From NCBI GenBank assembly GCA_902806065.1, contig CADCVE010000054.1, positions 26,503-90,502 of the forward strand: 64,000 nucleotides of DNA, read 5' to 3'. The DNA comes from an uncultured Rubrobacteraceae bacterium. GTDB taxonomy: Bacteria; Actinomycetota; Rubrobacteria; Rubrobacterales; Rubrobacteraceae. This document shows, piece after piece, positions 58,412 to 64,000 of the stretch; positions within the stretch are counted from its first letter, which is position 1, and each line of letters opens with the position of its first letter. Under the pieces are notes generated by a model, which saw only the letters and a list, made by a program, of their open reading frames with translations, ran no database searches and had not been told where the DNA came from. Made by a program: the position numbers and the translations under genes.

Positions 58412-58972
58412 TCAGACCTCAAGAAGCTCTGCTTCCTTGTCGGTGAGCGCCTCGTCGATGCGCTTGACGTAGGTGCCGGTCATCTGTTGCAGTTCGGCCT
58501 CCGCCCGGCGCTCGTCATCCTCGGAGATCTCACCCATCTTCTTCAACTCCTGCAGGTCGCGCATCTCGTCGCGCCTGATGTTGCGCACGGAGACACGGCC
58601 ATCCTCGGCCATACCGCGAGCCCGCTTTATGAACTGCTTCCTGCGATCCTCGGTCAATTCGGGGATGGGGAGACGGATAATTTTGCCGTCGTTCTGCGGG
58701 TTGAGCCCGACGTCGGAGGTCTCTATAGCCCGCTCGATGGCCTTCAAAGTCCCGGGATCGAACGGCGTTACTGTGAGCAGCCGGGCCTCCGGAACGCTAA
58801 TGTTTGCGACGCTCTTAAGCGGCATTCTCGATCCATAAGCCTCGACCTCGACGCGGTCCAGGATGGCGGGGCTCGCCCTCCCGGTGCGTATGCTCGAAAA
58901 TTCGCGACGCACGGCGTCTACCGCCCCCTGCATCCGGCGGTCGGCGGCTGTCAGGTCAACGATTTCGGACAT
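58412..58972 (-). CDS. frr: Ribosome recycling factor
   Basis: SIRTGRASPAILDRVEVEAYGSRMPLKSVANISVPEARLLTVTPFDPG. Confidence 0.97.
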   Translation of the reverse strand: MSEIVDLTAADRRMQGAVDAVRREFSSIRTGRASPAILDRVEVEAYGSRMPLKSVANISVPEARLLTVTPFDPGTLKAIERAIETSDVGLNPQNDGKIIRLPIPELTEDRRKQFIKRARGMAEDGRVSVRNIRRDEMRDLQELKKMGEISEDDERRAEAELQQMTGTYVKRIDEALTDKEAELLEV

Positions 58973-58974
58973 AT

Positions 58975-59817
<843 letters not shown>

Positions 59818-60405
59818 TTAGAGCTCGTAGCGGACGAACCTGCGCACGACGATGTTCTCGCCGAGCCTCTGGATCGTCTCCTGTAACAGGTCCCCTACGG
59901 TCTTGTCCGGCTCCTTCACGAAGTCCTGGGTGAGAAGCGCCTTCTCGCTGACGAACTTCTTCATCCGGCCCTCCACTATCTTAGCCACGATGTTCTCGGG
60001 CTTACCTTCCTCGGCGGCCTGCTTCTCAACGATACCGCGCTCCTCGTCCATCGCATCCTGAGGGATGTCCTCCGGAGATACGGTTAGCGGGTTCATGGAC
60101 GCCACATGCAGCGCGATATTGCGGGCGAACGCCTTGAACTCCGGCGTCCGGGCCACAAAGTCCGTCTCGCAGTTGACCTCCACGAGAACCCCGACCCGGC
60201 CGTTGAAGTGTATGTAAGCCTCGATCAGGCCCTCGTGCGTCTCCCGCGAACTCTTCTTGGCCGCGATGGCCTGTCCGCGCTCCCTCAAGACGCGCCGAGC
60301 CCCCTCTACGTCTCCGTCGGAGGCTTCGAGGGCGCGCTTCACGTCCATCATACCGGCCGCGGTCTCCTCCCGGAGCTGCTTGATTTTCTCGATGGTGCTC
60401 GCCAA
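59818..60405 (-). CDS. tsf: Elongation factor Ts
   Basis: IKQLREETAAGMMDVKRALEASDGD; VLVEVNCETDFVAR. Confidence 0.97.
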   Translation of the reverse strand: MASTIEKIKQLREETAAGMMDVKRALEASDGDVEGARRVLRERGQAIAAKKSSRETHEGLIEAYIHFNGRVGVLVEVNCETDFVARTPEFKAFARNIALHVASMNPLTVSPEDIPQDAMDEERGIVEKQAAEEGKPENIVAKIVEGRMKKFVSEKALLTQDFVKEPDKTVGDLLQETIQRLGENIVVRRFVRYEL

Positions 60406-60410
60406 AACTC

Positions 60411-61592
60411 TTAGTTCTCCCCTACTCGTTCGTTGTCTCGCTCTTCGTCACCGTCCGCATCCGCCGGCGTGGCGTCGCTACCCTCGGGCGCTTCACCAAC
60501 CGGAGCATCTTCATCGGTCCCTTCCCGCAATGCGGTCTCCTCGCCCGGCCTCAGTTGTCCGCCGCCCGGAACACCCTCGGCGTCCCCGCTAGAGGCGCGG
60601 CCAGCCTCGGGTACGCCCGGTTCGTCCGCGGTAGTCGCGTCGGCGGCGGGAGCGTCGACAGCCCGGTCGCGTGCCCGTTCTTGCCTGTTCTCGGCGCCCC
60701 GGTAACTCGTGGTTGGGTCTTCCTCTGGCGCGATCTCACCGGCGGACTCGACCGGGTCTGCGAGGCCGTGAGTGTTGTTCTCGGAGACGCCACCCTCCGT
60801 GGCCGCCTCGGATAAAGGCTCCGTCGCTAACTCCTCGGCGACCATGGCCTCCTCAACCGCGGGAGGCATCGGGCGATCCACGGCTGGAGTGGGCTCTTCG
60901 CCCAGACCCTCGAAGATAGCGTCGGCTATCAGCTGCGATATCAGGTTGATCGCCCGTATCGCGTCGTCGTTGCCCGGGATAACGTAGTCCACGACATCCG
61001 GGTCACAGTTTGTGTCGGTCAGGGCGACAACCGGTATCTTGAGCCGGTTGGCCTCCTTGACGAGAAGTTCTTCTCGCTTGGGGTCGATCACGAACACCGC
61101 GCCCGGCAGCCGCTCCATCTCGGTGAGGCCGGCGAAGTTGCGCCGGAGCTTCTGGAACTCCCGGTAGAGCGCGAACCACTCCCTGCCGGTCCTCTCCTCC
61201 TCGGGCGTCTCCTCGACGGTCTGAACTAGCGTCTTGAAGTGCTGAATGCGAGGCTGGATGGTCTGAAAGTTGGTGAGCATCCCGCCTATATATCGCTCGA
61301 CCACGTATGGTTGCCCCGAGCGCACGGCCTGCTCGGCAACCGTAAACTGAGCCTGCTTCTTGGTCCCCACAAAGAGAACCTCGCGCCCAGCCTCAGCTAC
61401 CCCCCGGATAAACTTCCGCGACCGATCCAGGAGGGTCAGTGTCTGATCCAGGTCTATAATATGCACTCCGGCACGCTGGGCGAAGATGTACTTTTTCATC
61501 TTCGGATTCCACCGCTTGGCCTGGTGACCGAAATGTACCCCGGCCTCCAGCAGCTCTCTAACGCCTATATCCTGTCCTACTGTACTCTGCAA
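60411..61592 (-). CDS. rpsB: 30S ribosomal protein S2 with long acidic low-complexity C-terminal extension
   Basis: RELLEAGVHFGHQAKRWNPKMKKYIFAQRAGVHIIDLDQT...; core ends near DAIFEGLG, then about 160 extra residues; TTG start. Confidence 0.96.
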   Translation of the reverse strand: MQSTVGQDIGVRELLEAGVHFGHQAKRWNPKMKKYIFAQRAGVHIIDLDQTLTLLDRSRKFIRGVAEAGREVLFVGTKKQAQFTVAEQAVRSGQPYVVERYIGGMLTNFQTIQPRIQHFKTLVQTVEETPEEERTGREWFALYREFQKLRRNFAGLTEMERLPGAVFVIDPKREELLVKEANRLKIPVVALTDTNCDPDVVDYVIPGNDDAIRAINLISQLIADAIFEGLGEEPTPAVDRPMPPAVEEAMVAEELATEPLSEAATEGGVSENNTHGLADPVESAGEIAPEEDPTTSYRGAENRQERARDRAVDAPAADATTADEPGVPEAGRASSGDAEGVPGGGQLRPGEETALREGTDEDAPVGEAPEGSDATPADADGDEERDNERVGEN

Positions 61593-61611
61593 GTTACCGC
61601 TTCTCCTTTTT

Positions 61612-61693
61612 CAGGTGGTTAGACCTCCGCCCGCGCCTCGCAACCCACGGAAGTTGATTCGATGTAACTTCCGCAGACCACCACCTGGGTTGC
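61612..61693 (-). ncRNA. Candidate structured rpsB (S2) 5' leader: bulged hairpin plus potential pseudoknot
   Basis: Arms GCAACCCA/TGGGTTGC and CGGAAGTT/AACTTCCG stack with a 12-nt one-sided bulge; CAGGTGGT (+ 61612-61619) is complementary to ACCACCTG (+ 61680-61687). Confidence 0.65.
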
Positions 61694-61794
61694 ATTTAGC
61701 GAACCCTCTGGCGAGCGTGTGTAATAAGACCCGCAGATACTAGCATAGAGGCGCATGGGCTTCTAGCCGGCCCCGTACACTTTTATCAGAGGGT

Positions 61795-62663
61795 TTAGCC
61801 GAAGTTCTGTTGCCAGTCTCCATGTGCCAGCGGCGAGCCTTTCAGATGCTCCCGCAGTTTGGTCAGGGCGCGACGCAGGATCTGGCTGACACGACCCTCG
61901 GTCAGGTCTAGCGCTTTGCCGATCTCTTTGAGGGTAAGCCCCTCGTAGAAATAAAAGGTCGCGACGACCCGTTCGCGCTCCTCGAGCTCGCCTATAGCCG
62001 CGATGAGGTGGGCACGCAAGTCCCCGTTGTCGGCCTGCGATTGCGGGTCAGCGACCGACACGTCTCTAACAAGCGCCCCGTACTCGACGCCGCTCCGACC
62101 CTCGACATCCAGGCGCGCCTCCAGCGAGACGACCTGAGCGCGGGAGTACTGGTCGAGAAAGTTCCGATACTCCTCGACCTTTATGCCTACCTGCTCGGCG
62201 ATCTCGCCCTCCGTTGGCGCGCGCCTGAGTTCCTGGGACAGCCAGGCGGTAGCGGTCTCGACCTCCTTGGCACGCACTCGCACGCGGCGCGGAACCCAGT
62301 CCTGGCTACGCAGATGGTCGAGGATAGACCACCGAACCTTGGATATCGCATATGACTCGAACTTTGCCTTCTTGCCGGTACGATCCGGGTCGTAGGTCTC
62401 AACGGCATCTAGTAGGTCCAGGACACCCCCGGGGAGATCATATCCTCCTGCTCGACCAGCCCGGGCACCCGCGCCCCAACCCTGCTGGCGACATACTTGA
62501 CGAGCGGGGAGTAGTTGGTAACGAGACGGTCCCTGAGCCGACCAGCCTCGCGCTCCATCTCCAGCCATTCCTCGCTCTTCTCACCCTCGCTGGCGCTTTG
62601 CAAAAGCTCGCCGCGCACGTTCAGGTACCTGGCCCACAGACGCCCGACGGTCCTGTCCGTCAT
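61795..62663 (-). pseudogene. whiG: WhiG/FliA family sigma factor, split by a frameshift near 62420-62435
   Basis: Frame 1 MTDRTVGRLWARYLNVRGE...LVTNYSPLVKYVASRVGARVPGLVEQEDMISPG| (62409-62663); frame 2 VLDLLDAVETYDPDRTGKKAKFESYAISKVRWSILDHLRSQDWVPRRVR... (61795-about 62430). Confidence 0.85.
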
Positions 62664-63823
62664 CGCGCCGCCCTCCCGGACCCTAAGGTATACGCGGCCG
62701 GGTTCCGCACGAAGGCACCACTTGCATCCCGCGTGACGTAGCCCTTGAGTTCCAGTAGTGCCAGCGCGGACAGGATCTCGTGCATCTCCACGCCGCTGCC
62801 AGAAAGCCGCTGAGCGACCACATCAACGCCCGTGGGCTCGAAGCCGATTCCCGTAAGCACTGAGGCCTCTCTCTCCGGTAGCCCGGCCGGTACCGGCGCG
62901 GCCTCCGGCTCCCTGGCCGCGTCCCTCGCCAGGGTCAGGATTTGCGGGGTCGTCTCGGGGACGACGGCCTCCACGAAGCACTCGATGTCCCACAGCACCC
63001 CCGCGCCGTCCGCGAGGAGCGCGTTCGAGCCGCGGCACTCGGGGAAGCCGAAAGGCCCCGGCACGGCCCACACGTCTCGCCCGGCATCCAGGGCATGCCG
63101 CGCGGTGATCAAAGCGCCACTCTTCTCGGCCGCTTCGACGACGACCACCACGTCGCTAAGGCCCACGATGATCCTGTTGCGAGCCGGAAATCGCCACGCG
63201 AGAGGCGCCTCCCCCAGGTAATACTCGGAAACGACGGCCCCACCGGTCGCGACCCGCCCGAACAGCCCCCGATTGCTCTTCGGATACACCACGTCTATTC
63301 CGCAACCGAGCACTCCGACGGTCGGCCCACCGGCTTCCAGTGCCCCCTCGTGAGCGGCGGCGTCTATGCCGAGCGCGAGCCCGCTCACCACGCACACCCC
63401 CCGCTCCCCGAGCGCACGCCCCAGAGCCCGCGCCGCCAAAATGCCCGTAGTAGAAGCCTTGCGCGAACCGACCATTGCGACCGCTGGACCATTGGGGATC
63501 TCGCCGTTGACGAAGAGCGCGGGCGGCGAGTCCGGTATTTCAGCGAGCCTCTCCGGATAGCCCTCGTCAGCAAGGGTAACGGCGTACAGTCCCTTATCAG
63601 TGAGACGCTCCCGAGTCTCCTCAGCATCGAAACTCGTTTTGAGATCTTCGAATGCCCTCTGCCCCTTCTCGGTGAGCCTCACGCGCGAAGAGACTTCACC
63701 GGCTGACATCTCGAATATTCCGGCGGGATCCGTATCTCCCAACCTGGAGATAACGCTCGCCCCGACCCTGGCTTGTAGCAAGGAGAGGAACAGATAAGCG
63801 GCCTTGTCGTCTCTAGCGGTCAA
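62660..63823 (-). CDS. dprA: DNA processing protein DprA
   Basis: AMVGSRKASTTGILAARALGRALGERGVCVVSGLALGIDAAAHEGALEAGGPTVGVLGCGIDVVYPKSNRGLF. Confidence 0.95.
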   Translation of the reverse strand: MTARDDKAAYLFLSLLQARVGASVISRLGDTDPAGIFEMSAGEVSSRVRLTEKGQRAFEDLKTSFDAEETRERLTDKGLYAVTLADEGYPERLAEIPDSPPALFVNGEIPNGPAVAMVGSRKASTTGILAARALGRALGERGVCVVSGLALGIDAAAHEGALEAGGPTVGVLGCGIDVVYPKSNRGLFGRVATGGAVVSEYYLGEAPLAWRFPARNRIIVGLSDVVVVVEAAEKSGALITARHALDAGRDVWAVPGPFGFPECRGSNALLADGAGVLWDIECFVEAVVPETTPQILTLARDAAREPEAAPVPAGLPEREASVLTGIGFEPTGVDVVAQRLSGSGVEMHEILSALALLELKGYVTRDASGAFVRNPAAYTLGSGRAAR

Positions 63824-64000
63824 CGGCGGCCGCCCTCCGGTAGTTGAGAGCTTCAGCGACGTGCTCGACGGCTATATACTCCTCGCCCGCGAGGTCCGCG
63901 ATGGTGCGCGCCACCCGCAAGACCCGGTCGTGAGCCCTACCCGAGAGCCCCATCCTATCTATGGCTCGGGAGAAGAGCATCTCGGCGTCGCTTCCAAGAG
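63813..64000 (-). CDS. comM: YifB/ComM family Mg-chelatase-like ATPase, C-terminal fragment (partial)
   Basis: Manual translation ...GLSGRAHDRVLRVARTIADLAGEEYIAVEHVAEALNYRRAAAVDR*; typical C-terminus, upstream of dprA. Confidence 0.85.
   Translation of the reverse strand, partial: LGSDAEMLFSRAIDRMGLSGRAHDRVLRVARTIADLAGEEYIAVEHVAEALNYRRAAAVDR

Noticed and set aside
62431-62568. N-terminal part of the 61795-62568 ORF (MAGDGARGWSAQGPSRYQLL...)
   Set aside because: Out-of-frame reading of the WhiG N-terminal half; real protein similarity begins at VLDLLDAVETYD

Overview
The window is GC-rich, densely coding bacterial chromosome. Gene order and protein families suggest a deep-branching actinobacterium, probably Rubrobacter-like; this is an inference, since no search was run. 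Most of it is housekeeping. On the + strand: aroC-aroK-aroB-aroQ-efp-nusB-ispA-tlyA-nadK-recN, pyrG, ald-scpA-scpB-rluB-aroA-cmk-plsC-der, then an RsiG-like anti-sigma, an FHA protein, a MerR regulator, apt and a tyrosine recombinase. On the - strand: hflX-miaA-miaB-GHKL ATPase-rny-recX-recA-rodZ-like-ftsK-rnj-M16 peptidase-pnp-rpsO-ribF-truB-nrnA-rbfA-ylxP-infB-nusA-rimP, then ispG-rseP-dxr-cdsA-uppS-frr-pyrH-tsf-rpsB-whiG-dprA-comM. A small accessory island with membrane/secreted small proteins lies at about 24.7-27.4 kb. Main second-look items: (1) an rpsB 5' leader with a bulged 16-bp hairpin and a potential 8-bp pseudoknot next to the SD; (2) an RsiG-type c-di-GMP anti-sigma with one exact E(X)3S(X)2R(X)3Q(X)3D motif, in the same window as a frameshifted whiG that has an X_XXY_YYZ-like heptamer at the break; (3) two adjacent membrane-anchored small proteins sharing a new-looking EAGGP...CPxE[YF]P...CY C-terminus; (4) a Trp-rich secreted miniprotein; (5) repeated abrupt C-rich to G-rich strand-skew flips at AT-rich, TATAAT-like patches inside genes; (6) a NusA with a Cys/His C-terminal extension where ylxR is missing. 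No tRNA, rRNA, CRISPR array or IS element was recognised.
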